DNA of 64,000 bases, from positions 21,546-85,545 of the forward strand of contig JAFRJB010000038.1 of the NCBI GenBank assembly GCA_017432485.1, in the 5' to 3' direction. Shown in pieces: positions 8,366-16,328 of the stretch. Every line of letters begins with the position of its first letter. Position 1 is the stretch's first letter. The position numbers and the translations under genes were made by a program. The DNA is from Clostridia bacterium. Its GTDB lineage: Bacteria > Bacillota > Clostridia > Oscillospirales > Acutalibacteraceae. Below the pieces are notes generated by a model. The model made no database searches, was not told the origin of the DNA, and saw nothing but the letters and a program-made list of their open reading frames with translations.

Positions 8366-8941
8366 ATGCGTTTGGATGTTACTGATTATCAACACATCAG
8401 CGAAGAAGCTTTAGCCGCTTTGGCAAAGGCAGGTGACAGCAAGGCTGCCAATGAATTGGTTTCCCGCTTATACCTGTTAGTTTCTTTTGCTGCCGACCGC
8501 TACAGTGCGCTCGGCATCGAAAAAGCAGATTTAGTGCAAGAGGGAATGCTTGCTGTTCTCAATGCCATACGCGCCTATAAACCGGAGGCAAATGCCAAGT
8601 TTAAAACCTATGCTAATGCCTGTGTTTATAATCACTACAATTCTTTAGCCAGAAAAGTTTCTCAAAAGAAACAAATACCCCAAGATAAAATTACTGTTAT
8701 TAATTATTTCGTTCAAGATCTGGCACCAAATCCCGAAGAGTCGGTTATCGAAAAGGAAAGGTTGGAGGAGATAACCGCTGCCTTGCGCGCAAGGCTTAGT
8801 GATTTTGAATATGAAATATTAAATAAATACCTCAGCGGGTACTCAGCCGCAGAGATTGCCGAAACTCTCGGCATTACTGTAAAGCGCGTTTCCAATGCCC
8901 TTTACAGAATCAGGCAAAAGTTCCATTTCATTCTAAAATAA
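8366..8941 (+). CDS. Sigma-70 family RNA polymerase sigma factor, SigH-like
   Basis: This sigma factor has 191 residues. Region 2 is clear (DLVQEGMLAVLNAIRAYKP... FKTYANACVYNHYNS), as is a C-terminal region 4 helix-turn-helix (YLSGYSAAEIAETLGITVKRVSNALYRIRQKF). There is no region 1 or full region 3. The region 4 pattern LSDFEYEILNKYLSGYS..EI and the ending ALYRIRQK are closest to Bacillus SigH (Spo0H), the alternative sigma factor of the transition to sporulation. The gene is isolated rather than in the usual spo0H neighbourhood, so orthology is not certain; it could be a lineage-specific paralogue. A perfect vegetative promoter drives it. Confidence 0.85.
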   Translation: MRLDVTDYQHISEEALAALAKAGDSKAANELVSRLYLLVSFAADRYSALGIEKADLVQEGMLAVLNAIRAYKPEANAKFKTYANACVYNHYNSLARKVSQKKQIPQDKITVINYFVQDLAPNPEESVIEKERLEEITAALRARLSDFEYEILNKYLSGYSAAEIAETLGITVKRVSNALYRIRQKFHFILK

Positions 8942-9017
8942 GCACCTATGCAGCTTGCTGCGGGGGTTTATCATATTATTTGGCAAAATGCCAGGAAGAA
9001 AAAAGCGAGGTAAAAAG

Positions 9018-9293
9018 ATGTACGAGGACAAAACACTTGTATGTAAAGAGTGTGGCAATGAATTCGTTTTTACTGCCGGTGAGCAGGAATTCTATGCCGA
9101 AAAGGGCTTTGTAAACGAGCCCCAAAGATGCAAGTCTTGTCGCGACGCACGGAAACAGGCTATCAAAGCGGCAAGAACAATGTATGACGCTGTTTGTGCA
9201 AGCTGCGGTAAAGAGTGCCAGGTACCTTTCCAGCCGAAAGACGGCAGACCGGTCTACTGCAGTGAATGCTTTGCAAAACAGTCAGAAGAATAA
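9018..9293 (+). CDS. Zinc-ribbon domain protein
   Basis: Using the ATG at 9018 the protein has 91 residues. That start is preceded by GCGAGG with 7-base spacing, whereas the upstream in-frame ATG at 8955 has no ribosome site and would add a non-conserved tail. Three CxxC-type knuckles are visible: CKECGNEF, CKSCR and CASCG, followed by CSEC. The sequence FVFTAGEQEFYAEKGF is typical of the probable zinc-ribbon family common in Clostridia. It should bind one or two zinc ions; no function is established. It lies 76 bases after the sigma factor gene and ahead of a strong terminator, so the two are probably cotranscribed. Confidence 0.85.
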   Translation: MYEDKTLVCKECGNEFVFTAGEQEFYAEKGFVNEPQRCKSCRDARKQAIKAARTMYDAVCASCGKECQVPFQPKDGRPVYCSECFAKQSEE

Positions 9294-9310
9294 TTTTATT
9301 GCTTACGCCT

Positions 9311-9357
9311 AAGGGTTATCGGCAAAAAACTCTACCTTGCTTAGTACAAGGGTTATC
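9311..9357. repeat. Two copies of a 10-bp direct repeat
   Basis: AAGGGTTATC occurs at 9311-9320 and 9348-9357, each preceded by a similar CTTA... string. It lies between the zinc-ribbon gene and its terminator. Role unknown. Confidence 0.45.
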
Positions 9358-9389
9358 CTTACAAAACAGTATAAAATTTTTCTTAAAAT

Positions 9390-9418
9390 GTGCTAATCTT
9401 CGGATTGGCACTTTTTTT
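9390..9418 (+). terminator. Terminator after the zinc-ribbon gene
   Basis: A 9-bp stem (GTGCTAATC / GATTGGCAC, one G-T pair) closed by a UUCG tetraloop and followed by seven T. A textbook intrinsic terminator. Confidence 0.9.
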
Positions 9419-9479
9419 GTTTAGCACAAATTTAAGAAAAAACAGTAAAAGATTTTTAACAATATATTTATAAATAATC

Positions 9480-9508
9480 TATACAAAACGCGCAAAATAT
9501 AGTATAAT
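9480..9508 (+). promoter_or_regulatory. Predicted rmuC promoter
   Basis: TATACA (9480-9485), 17 bases, TATAAT (9503-9508), about 60 bases before the ATG. The remainder of the 277-base gap holds only the repeat and terminator listed separately. Confidence 0.6.
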
Positions 9509-9570
9509 TAATATGAATAAATCTATATTGCCGGTTTTTGGCAAATAGCACTTATTGAACAGGAGAAATA

Positions 9571-10830
9571 ATGGAAAATTCTTTACTGATTATTATTTTA
9601 CTTGCCGTAATTTTGGTTTTACTGCTGGCAATACTCATAAAAGTGTTTAGTAACAAATCAAATGCCAATGAGATTTCCGCGCTGTCTGCGCAGGTCAAAT
9701 CTATGGACGAGCGCATGGGCGCCGAATTCGGGAGAAATCGCCAGGAAATGGCAGCGGCGCAACGCCAGATGAGCGAAACAACGGCAGAGAAAATGCAGCT
9801 GATGAGCGAGCAAATCAACCGCTTGACCATCTCCAATATGGAGCAGCAAAGTAAAATCAACGAAACAGTTTCCACCAAATTAGACCAACTGCAAAAAAGT
9901 AACGAGCAAAAGCTTGAAAAAATGCGCGAAACAGTCGATGAAAAGCTTTCCAAAACCATTAATGCGCGCTTAGATACATCCTTTAAGCAGGTTTCGGAGC
10001 AGTTAGAAAATGTCTACAAATCTTTAGGCGAAGTCAAAACGCTTTCCAGCGGGGTGACAGATAACATTTCTGCGCTCAACCGCGTTTTGACCAATGTCAA
10101 AGCCAGAGGCACCTGGGCTGAGGTACAGCTGGGCAACATTCTCGACCAAACCATTCCCGGAATGTATGAAACCAATATCGAAACCGTGCGCGGCAGCGGC
10201 GAACGCGTGGAATTTGCGGTTAAAGTTCCCGCTGAGGATGATACAATTACTTACTTGCCGCTTGACTCCAAGTTTCCGCTTGAAGACTATGTGCGCCTGA
10301 TGGATGCGACCGAAAGCGGTGTGAAAGAAGAAATAGAAGCGGCGCGCAAACAGTTGGAGCGCAGTGTAGTTGTGCAGGCAAAAGCAGTTACCAAATATAT
10401 TAATGTGCCGCAGACAACGCCATTTGCCATCTTATATCTTGCGACGGAAGGGTTATACGCAGAAATCGCATCTTCTCGCACCGGTTTAGTGGAGAAGTTA
10501 CAGACAAAATATAAAATTATGGTTGCAGGGCCGAGCACCATTACCGCTTTACTTAATTCGATGGCGATGGGCTTTAAGACCATAGCAATTAATAAGAAGG
10601 CGGATGAAATTGCGCACTCACTGGCAGCGGCAAAGACACAATACGGCAAATTCTCCGAAATTTTAGATGTTGCTTTAAAGCGCATTGAAGATGCCGGCAA
10701 GAAGGTCGGTGAAGCGCGCAAGCGTAACGACATCATTCAAAAGAAACTTAAAAAGTTTGAAGATTTGGAAGACACGGAAGCCGATTCCGTTCTGGAGTTG
10801 GAAGGCTCAGCCGGTGACGAGGAGGCTTAA
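9571..10830 (+). CDS. rmuC: RmuC-family DNA recombination protein
   Basis: This 419-residue protein starts with one membrane segment (about residues 5-27). A long coiled coil (about 35-150) rich in Gln, Glu, Ser and Lys follows, then the globular RmuC nuclease-like domain. Diagnostic blocks are RGTWAEVQLGNILDQT, YLPLDSKFPLEDY, PFAILYLATEGLYAEI, and VAGPSTITALLNSMAMGFKT. In E. coli RmuC limits inversions at short inverted repeats; the fold is related to restriction endonucleases. A highly acidic tail ends the protein. It is separated by 3 bases from the GH3 gene, which suggests cotranscription without an obvious shared role. Confidence 0.93.
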   Translation: MENSLLIIILLAVILVLLLAILIKVFSNKSNANEISALSAQVKSMDERMGAEFGRNRQEMAAAQRQMSETTAEKMQLMSEQINRLTISNMEQQSKINETVSTKLDQLQKSNEQKLEKMRETVDEKLSKTINARLDTSFKQVSEQLENVYKSLGEVKTLSSGVTDNISALNRVLTNVKARGTWAEVQLGNILDQTIPGMYETNIETVRGSGERVEFAVKVPAEDDTITYLPLDSKFPLEDYVRLMDATESGVKEEIEAARKQLERSVVVQAKAVTKYINVPQTTPFAILYLATEGLYAEIASSRTGLVEKLQTKYKIMVAGPSTITALLNSMAMGFKTIAINKKADEIAHSLAAAKTQYGKFSEILDVALKRIEDAGKKVGEARKRNDIIQKKLKKFEDLEDTEADSVLELEGSAGDEEA

Positions 10831-10833
10831 TGC

Positions 10834-13278
10834 ATGCAGTATGAAGCAATTATTTCACAATTAAGCTTGGAGCAAAAGGCTTCTCTTTGCTCCGGTAAAG
10901 ATTTTTGGTATACCAAGGGCATTGAAAATGCCGGTTTGCCGGAAATTATGATGACTGACGGTCCTCACGGTGTGCGCAAGCAGCCCGGCGGCGATAACGC
11001 CGGTATCGGCGGCAGCATCCCGGCAACCTGTTTCCCGCCGGCGTGTACCACTGCGGCTTCGTGGGATAAAAGTATGCTTTACCGCATGGGGCAGGCGCTT
11101 GGCGAAGAAGCGGCGCAAGAGAAAGTCAGTGTTCTCTTGGGGCCGGGTGTCAACATTAAGCGCAACCCGCTGTGCGGCAGAAATTTTGAGTATTATTCCG
11201 AGGATCCGTACCTTACCGGTAAATTAGCGGCGAGCTTTATAAAAGGTATTCAGTCCAACGGTACCGGTGCCTGTATTAAGCACTTTGCGGCAAATAACCA
11301 GGAAACCCGGCGGCAGACCATTAGCAGTGTGGTCGATGAGAGAACACTCAGAGAAATCTATTTAACTGCATTTGAAATTGCTATCAAAGAAGCTGACCCC
11401 TGCGCGGTGATGAATGCCTATAATCAGCTAAACGGCACATTTTGTTCCGAAAACGGTTATCTTCTCAGTAAGGTATTGCGCCGCGACTGGGGCTATACCG
11501 GTATGGTGATGACCGATTGGGGTGCGGAAAATGACCGCATCGCCGGCTTAAAAGCGGGTGGCAATTTGGAAATGCCTTATTCAAGCGGAATTAATGATGA
11601 AAAAATTGTGGAAGCGGTGCAAAACGGCACATTGGATGAAAAAGTGCTCGATGCCAATGTGGACAGGGTGATTGACTTTATTTTAAAAGCCAAAAAGCAC
11701 CTGGAGAAAAACTGTTTCTATGATAAACAAAAGCACCATGATTTGGCGCGCAGTATGGCGGCAAATTCCTATGTGCTGCTCAAAAATGATGCGGATATTT
11801 TACCGATACAAAAGGGTGAAAAAGTTGCTGTTATCGGTGAAATGGCGCGCAAGCCGCGTTTTCAGGGCGCGGGCAGTTCTTTCATTGAGCCGACAAAGCT
11901 TGACAATGCGCTGGATATATTTAAAGAAGAATACGGGTTTGAACCGAAATTTGCGCCCGGCTACAGTTGCGAAACAGATATAATTGATGAAGCTTTACTC
12001 AATGAAGCGGTGGAACTTGCCGCGAAAGACCCGGAGCGCAAGATTTTACTCTTTATCGGCTTAACGGATATTTATGAGGCGGAAGCTTTTGACAGAGAGC
12101 ATATGCGCTTACCTGACAATCAGCTTACATTGGCTCAAAAAGTTTGTGCCGTGAATGAAAATGTGATTGTAATTTTGCACTGCGGTTCTCCTGTCGAACT
12201 GCCGTTTGCCGAAAAAACCAAAGGCATTTTGTGCGCGTATCTCGGCGGTCAGGCAGGCGCGGGGGCTGTGCTTGATGTGCTCTACGGCAAGGAAAACCCG
12301 AGCGGCAAGCTGCCCGAAACCTTCCCGCTGCACTACGAAGATGTGCCTTCGGCTAAGTATTTTCCGGAAGGTCCGTTGACTGTAGAATATAGAGAAAGCA
12401 TTTTTGTGGGCTACCGTTACTTTGACACAGTCGAAAAGCCGGTGCTGTTCCCGTTCGGTTTCGGGCTGTCTTATACCGACTTTGCATTCTCCGACTTAAA
12501 GCTTTCGAGTGAAAATATTCGCGATGATGACGAGCTGACTGTCACTTTCAAAGTCAAAAATGTCGGTGAAAGAGACGGCGCGGAAGTCTGCCAGCTCTAT
12601 GTCGGTATGGATGGCGGCAGGCTCTTTAGAGCAAAAAAAGAGTTAAAAGAATTCACAAAAATCTACCTCAAAGCAGGGGAAGAAAAGGAAATTCGCTTTG
12701 TGTTGGATAAGCGCGCTTTTGCCTATTACAATATCGACAGCCGCTCGTTTGAAGTGGAAACCGGCAGGTACCAAATCTATGTCGGTAACGCGAGCAACTG
12801 TTTGCCGCTGACAAAGCAGCTGCGCGTGACCAATACTACCGGCAATGCTGTACCCGACTACAGTGAAGCGGCGCCGCATTACTACAGCGCCGAAGTCGAG
12901 AAGATAGAAGAAGCCGAATTTGAAGCGCTTTACGGTGCGCCGCTGCCTTCCAAAGAAAGAGACCCGGATTACAAACCCGATTTAAACTGTTCTTTCTTGG
13001 ATTTGCAGGAAACGAGAGGCGGCAGAGCAGTGACGAAAATTGTTACCGCGGCAGCCGGTAAAGTTGTCGGCGGTACGAAAGCCAACAAAAAAATGACAGT
13101 GCAAATGATGCTCTCTTCACCGCTGCGCGCTACGGCACTGATGAGCGGCGGGTTGATGAGTATGCAGATGGCAGAAGATATTCTGCAGATGACCACCGGG
13201 CATTTTTGGCGCGGATTGGGCAAATTACTTGTGCACTTTATCAATCGACCAAAAACAAAAAATAGTGTAAAATTTTAA
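10834..13278 (+). CDS. Beta-glucosidase-type glycoside hydrolase, family 3
   Basis: The 814-residue enzyme has no signal peptide and should be cytoplasmic. The N-terminal GH3 barrel includes MMTDGPHGVRKQ, CIKHFAANNQETRR and GMVMTDWGAE, where Asp228 is the expected nucleophile. The second alpha/beta domain follows (about residues 310-560), then a fibronectin-III-like domain (about 580-690, with VGERDGAEVCQLYV). A C-terminal extension of about 120 residues (from PDYSEAAPHYY) is of the kind seen in other clostridial GH3 enzymes. Likely role: release of glucose or a related sugar from beta-linked oligosaccharides. ATG 10834 is used; GAGGAGG lies just upstream and the closer ATG at 10830 is out of frame. 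Confidence 0.93.
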   Translation: MQYEAIISQLSLEQKASLCSGKDFWYTKGIENAGLPEIMMTDGPHGVRKQPGGDNAGIGGSIPATCFPPACTTAASWDKSMLYRMGQALGEEAAQEKVSVLLGPGVNIKRNPLCGRNFEYYSEDPYLTGKLAASFIKGIQSNGTGACIKHFAANNQETRRQTISSVVDERTLREIYLTAFEIAIKEADPCAVMNAYNQLNGTFCSENGYLLSKVLRRDWGYTGMVMTDWGAENDRIAGLKAGGNLEMPYSSGINDEKIVEAVQNGTLDEKVLDANVDRVIDFILKAKKHLEKNCFYDKQKHHDLARSMAANSYVLLKNDADILPIQKGEKVAVIGEMARKPRFQGAGSSFIEPTKLDNALDIFKEEYGFEPKFAPGYSCETDIIDEALLNEAVELAAKDPERKILLFIGLTDIYEAEAFDREHMRLPDNQLTLAQKVCAVNENVIVILHCGSPVELPFAEKTKGILCAYLGGQAGAGAVLDVLYGKENPSGKLPETFPLHYEDVPSAKYFPEGPLTVEYRESIFVGYRYFDTVEKPVLFPFGFGLSYTDFAFSDLKLSSENIRDDDELTVTFKVKNVGERDGAEVCQLYVGMDGGRLFRAKKELKEFTKIYLKAGEEKEIRFVLDKRAFAYYNIDSRSFEVETGRYQIYVGNASNCLPLTKQLRVTNTTGNAVPDYSEAAPHYYSAEVEKIEEAEFEALYGAPLPSKERDPDYKPDLNCSFLDLQETRGGRAVTKIVTAAAGKVVGGTKANKKMTVQMMLSSPLRATALMSGGLMSMQMAEDILQMTTGHFWRGLGKLLVHFINRPKTKNSVKF

Positions 13279-13313
13279 TTGGATTATTTTATAAACATTA
13301 AGGAGCTGTTACT

Positions 13314-15788
13314 ATGAAAAAACATTTGGCAATTCTCATTTCATTTATTTTGATTTTTTCGATAGTATTACCTGTGCCGATGCAGGCTTTTGCCGATGGC
13401 TTTGATACCGAAATCATTCCATCTGTTGATGATCCGCAACCACCGGCAGAACAGGTAGAGCCTGTGCAGAAGTTTGTAACGCAAGAAGATGGCGTAGAGG
13501 CAATCTATTCTGCATTATACGAAGCATACGATTATGCTACAGAACAGACACCATATGAAATTCATGTCGCAGCCGGCAATTACTATTTGAATCGCGCCTT
13601 TCATATCTTTTCCAACACATCCATTATTGCTGAGGATAACGCAAAATTTATTATGGTTGGCAGATATATTGATAATAAATTAGAAACTGATAATATGCTC
13701 AAAGTCGGCACTACCGGCAATGACGATGTAAGCGGCTACGGCTATGAAAATATTCAGGTTATCGGCGGCGATTGGGATATGAATGGCTATACAAAAACGA
13801 TGTTTAAATTTGTGCATGCCAAAAATTGTGTGCTTGCCGGCATCGATGAAAAACATCTATTGAAAGCCCATAATATCAAAGATGCTCACTTTGTGGAACT
13901 TGCCGGTGTTGACGGTATGAATATCACCAACTGCTCGTTTTATGATATGAATGTCACGGTTACAGACGGCAGAGAAGCCATTCAAATTGATGTGCTTCAG
14001 GAAGGTCATATTCAGGGCTATGAACATCTCGATGATGAAATTGATTATTTGTGTAAAAACATCAGCATCAGCGGCTGCGAATTTACCAAAGTGCGCCGCG
14101 GTATTGCTTCGCATACGGTTGTGCATGGCAAATACTTCGAAAATATCGAAATTATCGGCAATACATTCAACAATACCGAAGAAAAATCAATCCTTTGCTA
14201 CAACATGAAAGACTTGGTGGTTAAGGATAATATCATCAACGGCACAGATGTCGGCATTGAAGTAAAAACGATGGATCAAAACGGTGCCGGAACTTACCTT
14301 TCCGCTAATGACCGTAGCTTTGATGATAAGGCGAACCCGGTGTATTTAGGTGTCGAGATTAGTAACAATACCGTAGTTTCCAAAACTAATCATGCAATTT
14401 ATGTTAACGGCATTATTTTGCGCAAAGCTATACCGCTTACAAAAAAGTATAATGGTCAACAAGTAAATTACACAATCCCGAAAGGCAATTACTATGTGGA
14501 AGGCGTGAATATTCACGATAATACCGCAACGGCTTACGGCAAGATGTGCGCGATTAAGTTAAAATATGCTCGCAATTGCGCTGTGAATAAAAACATTGTA
14601 ACTGCATCGACTACCTCCGAGACCCCGATTTATATCACGGATGGTTCCACAAAAATCGCTGTGACTTCCAACACAATTAATTCTACGGTTGTCAATGGCA
14701 TTAGAGTTTGTAATTTTACCTATGAGGATAAGCCTTATGAGGCGGTTTCTTACCCGCAGTGTAATGTCGCTTCTATTTCCGGCAACACGATTGCCAATGT
14801 CAACAGTAAGGGTTACGGTATCAGAATTTCGGATGCTGCTGTCGGCACGGTAGATAAGAATACAATCAAAAAATCCGCAAACCTTGGCATTCAAGCTGAT
14901 AAGAATGTTGAAAAGGTATCGGTGAACAGCATTAGCGGCAATGTCATTAACAGTGCGAGAATTGCAATTAAAGTGATGAAGTCGACCGTTGGAAATATCA
15001 ACTCCAACAAGATTTATCCGACCACATATGACAGTGTAGTGATTGATGATAAATCCGTTGTTAAAACGATTAATAAAAATGTGATTTCCAAATCCGGTGA
15101 TACTGCTATTGTGATTCACAGCTCTAAAATCACTGAGATTGTCGGCAATTCCATCACTTCGCCCAAAGGCATGGGTATGTATTGCTACGGCGGCTACGGT
15201 GTAGATAAGATTTCCTCTAACACAATCAGCGGCGCGAAAACAAACGGCATTTGTGCCAATAATGTCACGATTAAAAGCATTGATTCCAACAAGATTTCAT
15301 CCTGCAAAAATATCGGCATTTATATCAACGGCACTAATACGAATACCGTTATCGGCTCTATTAAGTCCAATACCGTCACTTCTTGCGCTTATTGCGTGAA
15401 GGTGCTAAAGGGAGCAAAAGTAGGTATTTACCCTAACGCCGCTTCCAAAAATTCCGGTGGTAATAAGTATGTCATTAACGGCAAGAGCCAGTATAAACTC
15501 GGTAACGTTGCGGCAGTCAGCTTTGCAGCCAAGAAGAGCGGCAAAACCGCGAAACTGACTTGGGCTAAGAAGAGCACGGTCAGCGGCTATCTGATTTACC
15601 GCTCCACCAACGCTTCGAGCGGATTTAAGAAAATCGGCTCGACAGGTGCCGGTGCAAGAGCCTACACCGATAAGACCGTGAAGGCAAAGACAACTTACTA
15701 TTATAGAATTTTACCCTATTACAAAGTATCCGGCAGCAATGTGGTGCTCTATGCAAAATGGACACAGTCTAAAGCAGTCAAAATGTAA
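13314..15788 (+). CDS. Secreted right-handed parallel beta-helix protein with FnIII domain
   Basis: This 824-residue protein begins with a Sec signal (MKKHLAILISFILIFSIVLP..., cleavage probably after AFA at residues 25-27). A short Pro/Glu linker leads into a long parallel beta-helix (about residues 60-730). The helix is recognisable by repeats of about 20-25 residues such as NISISGCEF, IEIIGNTFNN, VSVNSISGNVIN and IDSNKISSC, the pattern of PbH1/pectate-lyase-like proteins. The last 90 residues form a fibronectin III domain (AKLTWAKKS..GYLIYRS.. YYYRILPYY). Such proteins bind or cleave polysaccharides; no catalytic set is assignable, and no sortase motif ends the protein. A strong AAGGAG site precedes the ATG. 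Confidence 0.85.
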   Translation: MKKHLAILISFILIFSIVLPVPMQAFADGFDTEIIPSVDDPQPPAEQVEPVQKFVTQEDGVEAIYSALYEAYDYATEQTPYEIHVAAGNYYLNRAFHIFSNTSIIAEDNAKFIMVGRYIDNKLETDNMLKVGTTGNDDVSGYGYENIQVIGGDWDMNGYTKTMFKFVHAKNCVLAGIDEKHLLKAHNIKDAHFVELAGVDGMNITNCSFYDMNVTVTDGREAIQIDVLQEGHIQGYEHLDDEIDYLCKNISISGCEFTKVRRGIASHTVVHGKYFENIEIIGNTFNNTEEKSILCYNMKDLVVKDNIINGTDVGIEVKTMDQNGAGTYLSANDRSFDDKANPVYLGVEISNNTVVSKTNHAIYVNGIILRKAIPLTKKYNGQQVNYTIPKGNYYVEGVNIHDNTATAYGKMCAIKLKYARNCAVNKNIVTASTTSETPIYITDGSTKIAVTSNTINSTVVNGIRVCNFTYEDKPYEAVSYPQCNVASISGNTIANVNSKGYGIRISDAAVGTVDKNTIKKSANLGIQADKNVEKVSVNSISGNVINSARIAIKVMKSTVGNINSNKIYPTTYDSVVIDDKSVVKTINKNVISKSGDTAIVIHSSKITEIVGNSITSPKGMGMYCYGGYGVDKISSNTISGAKTNGICANNVTIKSIDSNKISSCKNIGIYINGTNTNTVIGSIKSNTVTSCAYCVKVLKGAKVGIYPNAASKNSGGNKYVINGKSQYKLGNVAAVSFAAKKSGKTAKLTWAKKSTVSGYLIYRSTNASSGFKKIGSTGAGARAYTDKTVKAKTTYYYRILPYYKVSGSNVVLYAKWTQSKAVKM

Positions 15789-15815
15789 CAGGGGAGAAGT
15801 TAATCTTTCATCATA

Positions 15816-15848
15816 AAGCAGCGGAAACTTCCGCTGCTTTGTTTTTTG
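15816..15848 (+). terminator. Terminator after the beta-helix protein gene
   Basis: A 12-bp perfect stem (AAAGCAGCGGAA / TTCCGCTGCTTT) with a 2-base loop, followed by GTTTTTT. Confidence 0.9.
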
Positions 15849-15935
15849 ATGTAGCTATTGTGAATAGAAAATGCGCAGAAAGTGTGAGTAATTATATGCT
15901 TATTAAATAAATCTATAAAACAATTAATATTGTGG

Positions 15936-15964
15936 TTGACTTTAGCACTGTAAAGTGATAAAAT
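15936..15964 (+). promoter_or_regulatory. Promoter of the histidine operon
   Basis: TTGACT (15936-15941), 17 bases, TAAAAT (15959-15964), about 65 bases before the regulator ATG. The spacer is occupied by an inverted repeat. The leader holds a GGC-GAAA-GCC mini-hairpin but no T-box or terminator that I can see. Confidence 0.75.
15939..15956 (+). promoter_or_regulatory. Candidate operator for the TrpR-like his regulator
   Basis: ACTTTA-GCACTG-TAAAGT, a 6+6 inverted repeat lying within the promoter spacer. Its position fits steric repression, and the first gene of the operon encodes a TrpR-superfamily protein, so autoregulation is likely. No binding motif was available for comparison. Confidence 0.55.
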
Positions 15965-16028
15965 ATGAAAGCGTAACAAACCCCGTGTTTGGGTAATACA
16001 ATGGCGAAAGCCTAAAGGAAGGTAGCTT

Positions 16029-16328
16029 ATGGCAAGTTTACATTCACAAGCAGTTGACAATTTATTTCAAGCAGTACTTGCTTTAGAAAGTGTTGAGGAA
16101 TGCTACAGCTTTTTTGAAGATGTGTGCACGATTAATGAACTCAGAGATATGGCGCAGCGCCTGGAAGTGGCACTGCTGCTTGATGAGGGCTGCAATTATC
16201 AGCAGATTGCTGCAAAGACCAATGTTTCCACAGCGACTATCAGCAGAGTCAGCCGCTGCCTGAATTACGGTAACGGCGGTTACCGCGCGGCAATTGAAAA
16301 GTTAAAACAGAGCAGTGAGGAAGAATAA
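16029..16328 (+). CDS. TrpR-superfamily regulator, YerC/YecD (HisR) type
   Basis: The 99-residue protein is a small helical DNA-binding protein. The TrpR-like helix-turn-helix is at about residues 50-80 (LLLDEGCNYQQIAAKTNVSTATISRVSRCLNYGNGGY), preceded by the dimerisation helices containing CTINELRDMAQRLEVA. This is the YerC/YecD family, which in Firmicutes commonly heads his operons and is regarded as the histidine repressor (HisR). Here it is the first gene of the his operon, ending immediately before hisZ (no gap), with an inverted repeat inside its own promoter. The effector would be histidine, which is inference. AAGGAAGG precedes the ATG. Confidence 0.88.
   Translation: MASLHSQAVDNLFQAVLALESVEECYSFFEDVCTINELRDMAQRLEVALLLDEGCNYQQIAAKTNVSTATISRVSRCLNYGNGGYRAAIEKLKQSSEEE

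Noticed and set aside
8950..8961. GCAGC-TT-GCTGC hairpin after the sigma factor gene as a terminator
   Set aside because: The stem is only 5 bp and is followed by GGGGG rather than T, so transcription probably continues into the zinc-ribbon gene.
9311..9357. CRISPR-like repeat
   Set aside because: Only two 10-base copies, spacing and repeat length far from CRISPR, and no cas genes.
15970..16028. Possible c-di-GMP or other riboswitch in the his leader (GCGAAAGCC and GGTAGC strings)
   Set aside because: Only short fragments resemble the GEMM motif; the 5' half and the long helices are missing, and the leader is just about 60 bases.
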